DNA of 57,484 nt from Eubacterium sp. (GTDB taxonomy: Bacteria; Bacillota; Clostridia; Lachnospirales; Lachnospiraceae): positions 1-57,484 of the forward strand of contig DNFT01000051.1 of assembly GCA_003486385.1 (NCBI GenBank), read 5' to 3'. The notes under the pieces are model-generated. The model had not been told where the DNA came from. It saw nothing but the letters and a program-made list of their open reading frames with translations, and did not search any database. This document shows positions 31,568 through 39,861 of this stretch, piece after piece; the first letter of the stretch is position 1; every line of letters starts with the position of its first letter. Position numbers and translations under genes: made by a program.

Positions 31568-32422
31568 TTACTTTAATCTCAACGATTGAACAATATATCT
31601 TAAATGGAACTGCCTTTCTGTCATTACACATGTGGACAGCGTCAATATCTGGTCATCCCCTGAAAAAACAGTTGTATCATCATATACCATAGGCTCCTGC
31701 ATACGCATAGCAGTATTCTCGAGATACATTTTAACTGTTTCCTTCTGTGAAAAATCATAGTTCAAAAGCTGGTGGGCATTATTTGTCTGATATGCCGCAA
31801 ATATCTTGTAAACATATACCATATCCTCCGTATATATATACACGTATCTGTTGTTTTCAAAGAATTCCTCATCCTCATACAGATGCAGATCCGAAAACAT
31901 TGTTGTATCACGCATATTGTGACCATATATAACCGTATGCGGATCTGAAAAATCCTTGGCATTATAATTCTCAGTATATATACATCCCGGATAGCCCTCG
32001 CTTCCGTCAATGTTATGTTCAAGATAATAGCTGTTGTCAGTAGGGTGCTGAAATACAGGATAATCAATATGTGTATTCGGTATATATATCCATGCATATA
32101 TATCCTCAGATACCTCTTTATGTAATTTATCAAAATCAATATTTTTTTCAGGTACATCTATACCATATTTCGTAATCAATCTCGCAGCTTCTCTTTTATA
32201 TCCCTCAAGCTCATGTGTTGTACCCTCATCCATATCCCCTTCTAAAGGCATTGTCGTTGACGGCACAGTGGTGCTTTCGGCAAGTTTTTCATACATCTGC
32301 CCGGATTTCCATAATCTATACTGCTTCACGGCAAGCACCACCACACATACAAACGCAGCTGTCAATGACGCTATTCCTATAACTGTATATATCATCTTTA
32401 CATTTAATTTTTTATTTTCCAT
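31568..32422 (-). CDS. Class B sortase
   Basis: A membrane-anchored transpeptidase that joins surface proteins to the cell wall, 284 residues. An N-terminal signal-anchor helix (about 12-32) is followed by a Thr/Ser-rich spacer and the sortase barrel. The catalytic set is His168 (IYGHNM), Cys265 (TLSTC) and Arg275 (FHLRY), numbered from the start used here. The extra N-terminal helices and the SDPHTVIYGHNMRD block fit class B. I chose the ATG at 32422 because a TGAGGA site precedes it; the upstream in-frame ATG overlaps that site. No LPxTG/NPxTN-type substrate gene is in the window, so its target is unknown. Confidence 0.92.
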   Translation of the reverse strand: MENKKLNVKMIYTVIGIASLTAAFVCVVVLAVKQYRLWKSGQMYEKLAESTTVPSTTMPLEGDMDEGTTHELEGYKREAARLITKYGIDVPEKNIDFDKLHKEVSEDIYAWIYIPNTHIDYPVFQHPTDNSYYLEHNIDGSEGYPGCIYTENYNAKDFSDPHTVIYGHNMRDTTMFSDLHLYEDEEFFENNRYVYIYTEDMVYVYKIFAAYQTNNAHQLLNYDFSQKETVKMYLENTAMRMQEPMVYDDTTVFSGDDQILTLSTCVMTERQFHLRYIVQSLRLK

Positions 32423-32556
32423 ATCAATCCTCATTTCCCAGGGGTGTTCTTATAATTGCACCCGAATCATATATATTCTACCATATAAAAAACAATAAGC
32501 AATATTATTTTTCTGCATAATCCAGATGTAAAAAATCACAACTTTTTCAACCGGAT

Positions 32557-32585
32557 TTTACTTTTCCCGGCATTTAGGATATAAT
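32557..32585 (+). promoter_or_regulatory. Promoter of tmcAL
   Basis: -35 TTTACT (32557-32562), 17-base spacer, -10 TATAAT (32580-32585). The leader is about 58 bases before the ATG at 32650. Confidence 0.55.
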
Positions 32586-32649
32586 ATAAAAATAATTTTG
32601 TGTATTTGCAAAATCATTCATATATAAAGGAACAAAATGTGGATAAAAT

Positions 32650-33957
32650 ATGATTACAACAGCTATTATTGCGGAATTTAATCCGCTTCACTCAGGTCAT
32701 GAATATATAATAAAAGAGGCAAGGCGCATAACCTGTGCCGATTGTATTGTTGTAGTGCTCAGCGGAGGCTTTACACAGCGCGGCGATATAGCTATCGCCC
32801 CTAAGCATGCCCGTGCTGCTGCCGCAATAGATTGTGGAGCTGACATAGTTTTCGAGCTTCCGTTTGTATATGCGACATCAAGTGCGGAGTTTTTCGCATC
32901 CGGTGCAATAGCCCTGCTCAATTCCCTTAAAAAAATAGATTTTCTTGTGTTTGGAACTGAAAGCAGCGATATATCTGCTCTTTCAGCCGCAGCAGAACTG
33001 CTTATAAAAGAGCCTCCGGAATTTAAAGCAGTCCTGAATTCCTGCCTCACATCAGGGATGTCATTTCCGGCAGCATTAGGACAGGCATATTCAGCCTGCA
33101 GCGGTACCAACGCAATCTTCACTCCCAATAATACTCTTGCAATAGAGTATATAAAAGCCATTAAAAAAATGTCCTCGGACATACAGCCTGTAGCAGTACA
33201 GCGTTCAGGCTTAGGCTACAATGACATAAATTACTCTAAAGCAGACGGGCATATATCCGCCTCCGCATTTAGAACAAATACCGAAAATATTATAAAATCA
33301 AATCTTTTTTTATCAAATAACAGCATACCGCCGGAGCTTGAGGCTTTTATGTCAGAGACTCTTCCTGCCGCAAGTGCCCATTCCGCTTTGTCCGGCTATA
33401 ACAGAATATTTCCTGTCTTTAATGACGATATGTTCACACTCATCCGCTATGCCATTCTTATGAACCGCAGCCACCTTAAGGATTTCTGTGACTTCACCCC
33501 GGCACTTTCAAACCGTATACAGCGGCTGCTTGACAAAGAAGGTACTTCTCTGTTCAGCGGCAGCTATGAGGATTTTATTCTGCGCATTAAGACAAAAGAA
33601 ATGACCGCAGCACGCATTAAGCGCGCCATGCTTCATCTTCTCACCGGATACACCGATGAAGCCTGCCGGACCGCAGTAAATTATCTTCGTAAGGGGTACT
33701 CTCCTTATGCGCGCATACTGGCACTGTCGCCATCAGGGCAGACCTTTATCGGTGCAATAAAAAAAGGCTGTGATACAATTCTTATCAACAGCCTTGGCAA
33801 ATCCATGCCTCTATTGGATGAAAATGCACAGTCGGTTATGCACTATGATATTCTTGCTTCTGATATATATTCCTCTATCGTTGCGGACAAGTTCGGGTAC
33901 ACAATGCCCGACGAATATAGATCCGGTGTTGCAAGAATCACTCATTCCCCGGCATAA
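32650..33957 (+). CDS. tmcAL: tRNA(Met) cytidine acetate ligase TmcAL (YlbM family)
   Basis: A nucleotidyltransferase-like enzyme that uses acetate and ATP to acetylate the wobble cytidine of elongator tRNA-Met (ac4C34), 435 residues. The N-terminal EFNPLHSGHEYIIKEAR carries the HxGH nucleotidylyltransferase motif (residues about 14-17). VVLSGGFTQRGDIA and FELPFVYATSSAEFFASGAI are family-specific, and VQRSGLGYND lies in the middle. The C-terminal region is helical. The use of acetate fits its position beside pta-ackA. Its last 20 bases overlap the end of a convergent small gene on the other strand. Confidence 0.93.
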   Translation: MITTAIIAEFNPLHSGHEYIIKEARRITCADCIVVVLSGGFTQRGDIAIAPKHARAAAAIDCGADIVFELPFVYATSSAEFFASGAIALLNSLKKIDFLVFGTESSDISALSAAAELLIKEPPEFKAVLNSCLTSGMSFPAALGQAYSACSGTNAIFTPNNTLAIEYIKAIKKMSSDIQPVAVQRSGLGYNDINYSKADGHISASAFRTNTENIIKSNLFLSNNSIPPELEAFMSETLPAASAHSALSGYNRIFPVFNDDMFTLIRYAILMNRSHLKDFCDFTPALSNRIQRLLDKEGTSLFSGSYEDFILRIKTKEMTAARIKRAMLHLLTGYTDEACRTAVNYLRKGYSPYARILALSPSGQTFIGAIKKGCDTILINSLGKSMPLLDENAQSVMHYDILASDIYSSIVADKFGYTMPDEYRSGVARITHSPA

Positions 33958-34153
33958 TCATCTTTAGAAGCTCACGCCTTGCGTCCTCAGTCCCGGCGTC
34001 CCTATATCTGAATATAAGGTCCTCCTTCTGCGCCTCGGTGAGTCCGGCATAACCTGTCATCAGGCGCTCGTCCATGGCAAGCGCTTCCATAAAGCCGAAG
34101 GGATAGCCGCCTATTCCGACCATCCCTTCCATTGGCATTCCATCATTGTCCAT
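33938..34153 (-). CDS. Hypothetical acidic protein, 71 residues
   Basis: I recognise no family. The N-terminal 30 residues are Gly/Met-rich (MEGMVGIGGYPFGFMEALAMDERL). The rest, LTEAQKEDLIFRYRDAGTEDARRELLKMI, is charged and helical. A GAGAGGG ribosome site precedes the ATG. It is convergent with tmcAL and overlaps its 3' end by 20 bases. The next gene on this strand, DUF4317, ends 104 bases upstream, so the two may be co-transcribed. Codon use and the ribosome site support a real gene. Confidence 0.6.
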   Translation of the reverse strand: MDNDGMPMEGMVGIGGYPFGFMEALAMDERLMTGYAGLTEAQKEDLIFRYRDAGTEDARRELLKMIMPGNE

Positions 34154-34257
34154 ACTGTGTCCCTCTCTTTCATATAGCTTTGAAAATATATTTCACTTCT
34201 ATAGATAGAGTCCCACTGTATGCTCTTTTTATTCGTCGCAGTCTCTCATCAAGCCTT

Positions 34258-35445
34258 TTATTCTGTCTCTATGTTCTCCTCTGCCACACCGTCCCCATCA
34301 TCTGCACGCGTTACCGGCACTCCCGGAAAATTAACCGGTATTCCGTTCACCTCAACCATGTCCTCAATTCTGATTGTAAGGTACGGTATTCCGTCAATAA
34401 TTCTCGTATCGACAAGATCCGTCCTGTCCGGCTTGACCTTTACCACAACCGCAGGAGACTTTATCTCGAACTTTCTCGTCTCAACAATGTTCGTCGCCTG
34501 AAGAGGCGTCTGTTCACCTGCCTGACTGTCATAGCACCTGTCAAAGCGCTCGAGAAGCTCATTTTCCACACCACTGTCTGAAAGAATCTGCTTCACCTCA
34601 TGCTTGTTAAGCTCCAGAGGTTCAGGTTCCTCCTTCGTCTCCTCAATCTTATTGTTGATTATCTCGTGGATGTTCTTGACCACCTCGAAGTCACACTTCT
34701 CACCAAGTGCTTCCTCGATAACGCCGTTAAAGGTATCTCTCTGATTTCCCGCCGACATAGGAATATTGCACCCAAGCACCGGTTCGGCAAAATCAAGCCT
34801 TAACTCATCAGGCTTTGCCGTATAGTACAGAAGGCTGTGTAAATCTGTACTTCTGTCATTGAATGCAGGAAACAGAAAGCCAATGCTCGGCATATCGACA
34901 ACCCAGTCCCTCACCCTGTTCCTGAAGCAGCCCTCCGAGGCAAAGTATGAAAGCCCTGCCTTCGTGAGTGATACCGGGCAGATACAGCAGAGTATGTGGG
35001 AGAACACTTCATCGGAAGCGTCCTCCATCTCTATATTGTCTGAAGTCTTTCCCGGAATATCGTACGCCTGATGTATGAGCAGTATAAGGTAATTGTCCAC
35101 TGTGTCATAGTTCTCTATAACACGGTCATAGAAGGCATGTAACACCTCTTCATCCTTAAGCTCCGTCTCACGAAGCTTCATCAGGAGAGCATACTTCTCA
35201 CCTTCAAGCTCCTCCTCAAGCGGAAATTCCATATTGAGGAGATTCTTTCCAAGGCTTCCCGAAAGACTCTTCCTGAATATCGAAAAGTACTTGAACAAAT
35301 CCTCCTCCGGAAGGGCAAGGAATGCCTCCTTAAATTCCGTCACCTTATTCTTCTCGCCATCAACATAGCAGCCGCATATACGGGAAATCGAGCTTCTATC
35401 ATCTTTAAATGTCTTTTTAATTTCTGCAATTTCTTTAGAATTCAT
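34258..35445 (-). CDS. DUF4317 domain-containing protein
   Basis: A 395-residue protein of the DUF4317 family, common in Lachnospiraceae and relatives, function unknown. It begins MNSKEIAEIKKTFKDDRSSI, typical of the family, with SRICGCYVDGEKNKV at 19-33. The protein is soluble and acidic, with no membrane helix. The last 45 residues contain ITIRIEDMVEVNGIPVNFPGVP-like strands and an acidic tail. It is a stand-alone gene between the 71-residue hypothetical and PFL. Confidence 0.85.
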   Translation of the reverse strand: MNSKEIAEIKKTFKDDRSSISRICGCYVDGEKNKVTEFKEAFLALPEEDLFKYFSIFRKSLSGSLGKNLLNMEFPLEEELEGEKYALLMKLRETELKDEEVLHAFYDRVIENYDTVDNYLILLIHQAYDIPGKTSDNIEMEDASDEVFSHILCCICPVSLTKAGLSYFASEGCFRNRVRDWVVDMPSIGFLFPAFNDRSTDLHSLLYYTAKPDELRLDFAEPVLGCNIPMSAGNQRDTFNGVIEEALGEKCDFEVVKNIHEIINNKIEETKEEPEPLELNKHEVKQILSDSGVENELLERFDRCYDSQAGEQTPLQATNIVETRKFEIKSPAVVVKVKPDRTDLVDTRIIDGIPYLTIRIEDMVEVNGIPVNFPGVPVTRADDGDGVAEENIETE

Positions 35446-35520
35446 GTCTTACCTCAGTGCCAACAGGGGCAGTATTTCCGTTTTTAATATCCCCATATTT
35501 TATCTGTTTATTTCAGCAGC

Positions 35521-36885
35521 TTAATTCTTGAAGCTGTGTATAGGTGCAGGTATTCTTCCAGCACGTCCGACAAATGCTGAACAGTCGAACGAGTTAACCG
35601 GCATAATCGGTGCATATCCTAAAAGACCACCAAACTCAACAGTCTCACCCACACCTTTTCCGATAACAGGAATAATACGCACTGCCGTGGTCTTCTGATT
35701 AACCATTCCTATAGCAGCTTCATCTGCTATAATTCCGGATATTGTACTTGCCTTGGTATCTCCCGGAACAGCTATCATATCAAGTCCGACTGAGCATACA
35801 CAGGTCATCGCCTCAAGCTTCTCTATGGTGAGCGCACCTGCAAGCACCGAATCAATCATTCCCTGATCCTCACTCACCGGTATGAATGCGCCGCTTAAGC
35901 CGCCGACATAGGATGAAGCCATAACGCCGCCCTTCTTTACCTGGTCATTTAAAAGAGCCAGTGCCGCTGTGGTGCCAGGTGCGCCCGCTCTCTCAAGTCC
36001 TATCTCCTGAAGGATATCAGCAACAGAATCACCTATTGCCGGTGTAGGTGCAAGTGACAGGTCGATGATTCCGAAAGGAATACCAAGACGTTTGGATGCC
36101 TCCTGTGCAACAAGCTGTCCTACTCTCGTAATCTTGAATGCTGTCTTTTTGATTGTCTCGCAGAGAACCTCGAAGCTCTCTCCTCTTACCTGCTCAAGCA
36201 CATGCTTCACAACACCCGGTCCGCTGACACCTACGTTGATTATCGCATCATCCTCGGATACACCATGGAACGCTCCTGCCATGAACGGATTATCATCCGG
36301 TGCATTACAGAGCACAACAAGCTTTGCACAGCCAAGTGAATCCTTCTCCCTGGTGGCTTCTGCTGTCTCCTTAACTATCTCACCCATAAGGCGGACAGCA
36401 TCCATATTGATACCTGTCTTTGTTGAACCTACATTCACTGAGCTGCAGATAAGCTCTGTTGACGCAAGCGCCTGCGGAATTGAACGGATTAGAAGCTCAT
36501 CGCTCTTGGTCATGCCCTTGCTCACGATAGCCGAATATCCGCCGATAAAGTTGACGCCGACCTCATGTGCAGCCTTGTCAAGTGTCTTTGCTATAGTCAC
36601 ATAATCCTCCGGTGTCTTACAGCATGCTGCACCCACAAGGGCAATAGGTGTTATGGATATTCTCTTGTTTACAATAGGAATACCGAAGTCCCTCTCTATC
36701 TCCTTTCCGACCTTCACAAGGTCTTTTGCAACAGTTGTTATCTTATTATATATCTTTTCATTAGTCACAGAAAGGTCTGCATCCGCACAATCTAACAGGT
36801 TAATACCGAGTGTGATGGTACGCACATCAAGGTTCTCCTGCTCAATCATCTTATTAGTCTCGTTTACTTCAAAAATGTTAATCAT
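35521..36885 (-). CDS. PFL family protein (UPF0210/DUF711)
   Basis: A 454-residue protein of the UPF0210 (PFL) family, related to the pyruvate formate-lyase fold but without its glycyl radical motif. Its function is not known. The start INIFEVNETNKMIEQENLDVRTITLGI is highly conserved, as are SSVNVGSTKTGINMDAV and FNCSAF-like C-terminal blocks. An ACT-domain protein is encoded 34 bases upstream. That pairing (ACT/UPF0237 then UPF0210) is widespread and suggests the small protein senses a ligand for the larger one. Confidence 0.93.
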   Translation of the reverse strand: MINIFEVNETNKMIEQENLDVRTITLGINLLDCADADLSVTNEKIYNKITTVAKDLVKVGKEIERDFGIPIVNKRISITPIALVGAACCKTPEDYVTIAKTLDKAAHEVGVNFIGGYSAIVSKGMTKSDELLIRSIPQALASTELICSSVNVGSTKTGINMDAVRLMGEIVKETAEATREKDSLGCAKLVVLCNAPDDNPFMAGAFHGVSEDDAIINVGVSGPGVVKHVLEQVRGESFEVLCETIKKTAFKITRVGQLVAQEASKRLGIPFGIIDLSLAPTPAIGDSVADILQEIGLERAGAPGTTAALALLNDQVKKGGVMASSYVGGLSGAFIPVSEDQGMIDSVLAGALTIEKLEAMTCVCSVGLDMIAVPGDTKASTISGIIADEAAIGMVNQKTTAVRIIPVIGKGVGETVEFGGLLGYAPIMPVNSFDCSAFVGRAGRIPAPIHSFKN

Positions 36886-36919
36886 AGAACTTCTCCTCGT
36901 AGTTTGATATTATGAATCC

Positions 36920-37192
36920 TTAGATTCTGTGCATTTTTGTAAATATCTCCTCGTGCTGGCACTTTATCTTAACACCTATTTCCTCACCAAGCTTGTCAAG
37001 GTCCTCTGTAATCTCGGCAAACGGCTTTGCTGCCTTCTGCATATCAACAATCATCATCATGTTAAAATATTCCTGAACAATCGTCTGGGAAATATCGAGA
37101 ATATTTACTCCATTATCTGCAAGGTATGTACATACCTTAGCGATGATTCCTACAGTGTCCTTGCCTACTACAGTAATAATTGTCTTGTTCAT
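36920..37192 (-). CDS. ACT domain protein (UPF0237)
   Basis: A 90-residue stand-alone ACT domain, UPF0237 family, probably a small-molecule sensor. KTIITVVGKDTVGIIAKVCTYLADNGVNI is the canonical first half. The second half is MMMIVDMQKAAKPFAEI. I chose the ATG at 37192, which follows AAAGGGATAAC. The frame is open to 37234 without a ribosome site. It is in tandem with the PFL gene. Confidence 0.92.
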   Translation of the reverse strand: MNKTIITVVGKDTVGIIAKVCTYLADNGVNILDISQTIVQEYFNMMMIVDMQKAAKPFAEITEDLDKLGEEIGVKIKCQHEEIFTKMHRI

Positions 37193-37277
37193 GGTGTTAT
37201 CCCTTTCTGTTTTAAGTTTTATATTTATGAACATTCCCCGGATGCTATTAATCCGTGAGAAAACATTCTCTTATAAA

Positions 37278-38072
37278 TTACAGTGTAATGATACGGCTCG
37301 GCTTGTCACGTCCCGCAACCTCTATCTTAAAGTCTGAGGCATGGTACTCACTAAAGCTCATATCAATCTCTGTACGGACTGTCTCATAAGCCAGTTCCGG
37401 ATAATTGTTTTCTTTGCTGAGATGCCCTAACAAAATCTCCTGGACATTGTTTCCCAGCAGCCTGTCAACAAGCTGTCCTGCCGCCTCATTTGACAGGTGC
37501 CCTTTTTCCCCTAATATTCTTCTTTTCAGAGGATACGGATATGGTCCTGTTTCAAGCATTCTGATATCGTGGTTAGCTTCAAGAAGCATACAGTTGACAC
37601 CTGAAAAGCTGTCCACTATGTAATCATCATACACTCCAAGGTCTGTCACCAGCCCGAATGCCTTGTCATCGGACTCTACACGAAATGCACATGGGCATAA
37701 TGCGTCATGTGAAGTAGCTACAGGCTTAACCTTAAGTGAGCCGATATTGAACTCACTATCACATTCAACCGTATTAAATATCCCCTCCGGCAGCTTTCCC
37801 AGATTAGTGTTTTTAATCCCCTGCAAGGTTCCCCATGTAGCATATATAGGTGTTGTGCTTGCTCTCTCAACAACTCCAAGACCTGAAATATGATCCGAAT
37901 GCTCATGTGTTACCAGAATACCGTCAATATCCTTAATTGACAAATCAAGCAGCTTAAGTCCCTCCTCGACCCTCTTTTTACTGATTCCTGTATCTATAAG
38001 AATATGTGTATTGTCATCTCCCACATATATACAATTGCCACTGCTTCCACTGGCAATACTCATTACTCTCAT
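37278..38072 (-). CDS. MBL-fold metallo-hydrolase, WalJ/YycJ-like
   Basis: A metallo-beta-lactamase-fold hydrolase of 264 residues. The metal motif THEHSDHISGL (HxHxDH, about 55-65) and later conserved His/Asp residues (TSHDALCPCAF, LVTDLGVYDD, LEANHD) are present. The start MRVMSIASGSSGNCIYVG and length match YycJ/WalJ, a protein linked in Bacilli to DNA-end processing and cell-wall/division timing. The walRK genes that often accompany it are not here. A GGAGACATAG site precedes the ATG. Confidence 0.88.
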   Translation of the reverse strand: MRVMSIASGSSGNCIYVGDDNTHILIDTGISKKRVEEGLKLLDLSIKDIDGILVTHEHSDHISGLGVVERASTTPIYATWGTLQGIKNTNLGKLPEGIFNTVECDSEFNIGSLKVKPVATSHDALCPCAFRVESDDKAFGLVTDLGVYDDYIVDSFSGVNCMLLEANHDIRMLETGPYPYPLKRRILGEKGHLSNEAAGQLVDRLLGNNVQEILLGHLSKENNYPELAYETVRTEIDMSFSEYHASDFKIEVAGRDKPSRIITL

Positions 38073-38111
38073 CTATGTCTCCATTTCCATAATCATTTTT
38101 TGCTTCTTATG

Positions 38112-39854
38112 TTATATGTTAGGGCTTGTTCCGTCAATGGTTATTTTGCCCTTTCCTGTTGTTTTTGAAATATACATCGCCTTATCGGCATTATCTATTA
38201 CCAAGGCAGGGTCATGGCATAGCTCAGGATATGCACTCACGCCTGCGCTTGTATTGATATAGATTGAATACCCGCCAAAGGATATTTCCCTCTCCCTTAT
38301 CGCCTTGTGTATACTCTCAACAACGCTCACAACCTCTTCAAGCGTCTTGTCGATAAACAGAACTACGAACTCCTCTCCTCCATATCTGTAGCTTGAGCCA
38401 CCATGCTCGTCTGCAATTCTCTGTATAGTCTGGGCAACCGCGATGATAGCCGCATCGCCAAAAAGGTGTCCATACTTATCATTAATTGATTTAAAATTAT
38501 CTATATCAAACATCGCAGCATACACCGTCTGTTTTAAAAGCTCCGCATCAGGATGTCTGTACTTCTCCATGAACTTGTTCAATACACGTCTGTTATATAA
38601 ACCTGTCAAGCCATCCCTCTTTGCGAAATTCTCGAACTGTGAATAGAGGAACGCATTGTTAAGCCCTACCTGAAGCTCAGCTAAGATATTGTCGAAGAAG
38701 GTTTCCCTGTGCATGAAGAAATCCTGTTCATTATGACACAGTATATATACCCCGGCACACCTTCCATCAACAAGCAGAAGCTTGGCTGCAAAAGAAAGAA
38801 TATGATAACTTTTTAACCCTTCGTACTCTGTGTGTTTCACATTTTCGCATATAAAGATATGCCCATCCTCAAGCCTTTTCATAAACTCATCACAGGTAAA
38901 CATATCATAAAGCACGTCAGCCGCAGCCTCATTTATATCGCCAAACAGCTTATATCTGGCACTTATATCATACATGGGATTATTCTTCTTATAATCCTCA
39001 TATATGCTTCTTTCACCGTTTACCGCTGTCTTTAGTAAGCCTGCAGTCCTTATTCCGATATCGCTTATAAGCTTACCTGCAAAGTAATCATTGATCTTAA
39101 CTATATCGAATGCCTCTGTGAAGTAATGAAGCATCTCATTCTGGAAATGCATTTCAAGTATATTGGCATTTATCTTACTGTTCGCACTCTCAAGCTCAAT
39201 TCTTTTAAGAGCGAGCTGTTCATTTACATAGTACAGCTTTTCCTGCTTTTCAAGCATCTCCCTGTTGATATCCATTGCTTTATCAAGCATCCTGTCCTTC
39301 GCCAGAACGGCATTTTCAAAATGCTCATATCTGCTGCCGATATATGAAAGTACCGAATACATGGTAATTATGAACGAAGTAATCATCACAGCTGATGTAA
39401 TGACATATGTAAGCGAACGATTCGTAATCATATACACGATTGTCCATATCAGAACCGGTATATTCATAAGCATGGAATGCAGAAACACAACACCGCCATC
39501 CGATAAATCAAAGAATATCCCCTGTTCCAATGCTATACACATATAAATGAGAAAATATATTATATATTCATAATTCCGGTATCCGTCATCCATTATAAAA
39601 GCAGCCATTATCATGAGCTGTATATATTTCATGATAAAAATAAACCTAGGACTATTAAAAAAATCCGAAGTTCTGAATGCCTGCTCCAATGCCAGCACCA
39701 TACATACGATGGCAGCTCTTATAAATGCCGGTGCTCCTACTGAAAAGCTCTGGAAGGTCTCCACAACAAGATAAATAATTAAAAGTACCACCGCCGGAAA
39801 ATGTCTGGCCGCAAAATTCTTTTCGAGTCCAACCAATTCATCCTTTTTGTACAT
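38112..39854 (-). CDS. Membrane-bound diguanylate cyclase (GGDEF)
   Basis: Predicted to make cyclic di-GMP from two GTP at the membrane, 580 residues. About six membrane helices occupy residues 15-185. A coiled coil (about 190-235, KDRMLDKAMDINREMLEKQ) and a GAF-like sensor region (about 240-400) follow. The C-terminal GGDEF domain (about 415-575) starts FAKRDGLTGLYNRR and has an intact active site GGEEF at 492-496. The usual inhibitory RxxD five residues before it is absent; the nearest RIAD is nine residues away. It starts 8 bases after the FtsA-like gene. In a flagellated host it probably influences motility. Confidence 0.92.
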   Translation of the reverse strand: MYKKDELVGLEKNFAARHFPAVVLLIIYLVVETFQSFSVGAPAFIRAAIVCMVLALEQAFRTSDFFNSPRFIFIMKYIQLMIMAAFIMDDGYRNYEYIIYFLIYMCIALEQGIFFDLSDGGVVFLHSMLMNIPVLIWTIVYMITNRSLTYVITSAVMITSFIITMYSVLSYIGSRYEHFENAVLAKDRMLDKAMDINREMLEKQEKLYYVNEQLALKRIELESANSKINANILEMHFQNEMLHYFTEAFDIVKINDYFAGKLISDIGIRTAGLLKTAVNGERSIYEDYKKNNPMYDISARYKLFGDINEAAADVLYDMFTCDEFMKRLEDGHIFICENVKHTEYEGLKSYHILSFAAKLLLVDGRCAGVYILCHNEQDFFMHRETFFDNILAELQVGLNNAFLYSQFENFAKRDGLTGLYNRRVLNKFMEKYRHPDAELLKQTVYAAMFDIDNFKSINDKYGHLFGDAAIIAVAQTIQRIADEHGGSSYRYGGEEFVVLFIDKTLEEVVSVVESIHKAIREREISFGGYSIYINTSAGVSAYPELCHDPALVIDNADKAMYISKTTGKGKITIDGTSPNI

Positions 39855-39861
39855 TTGCCCA

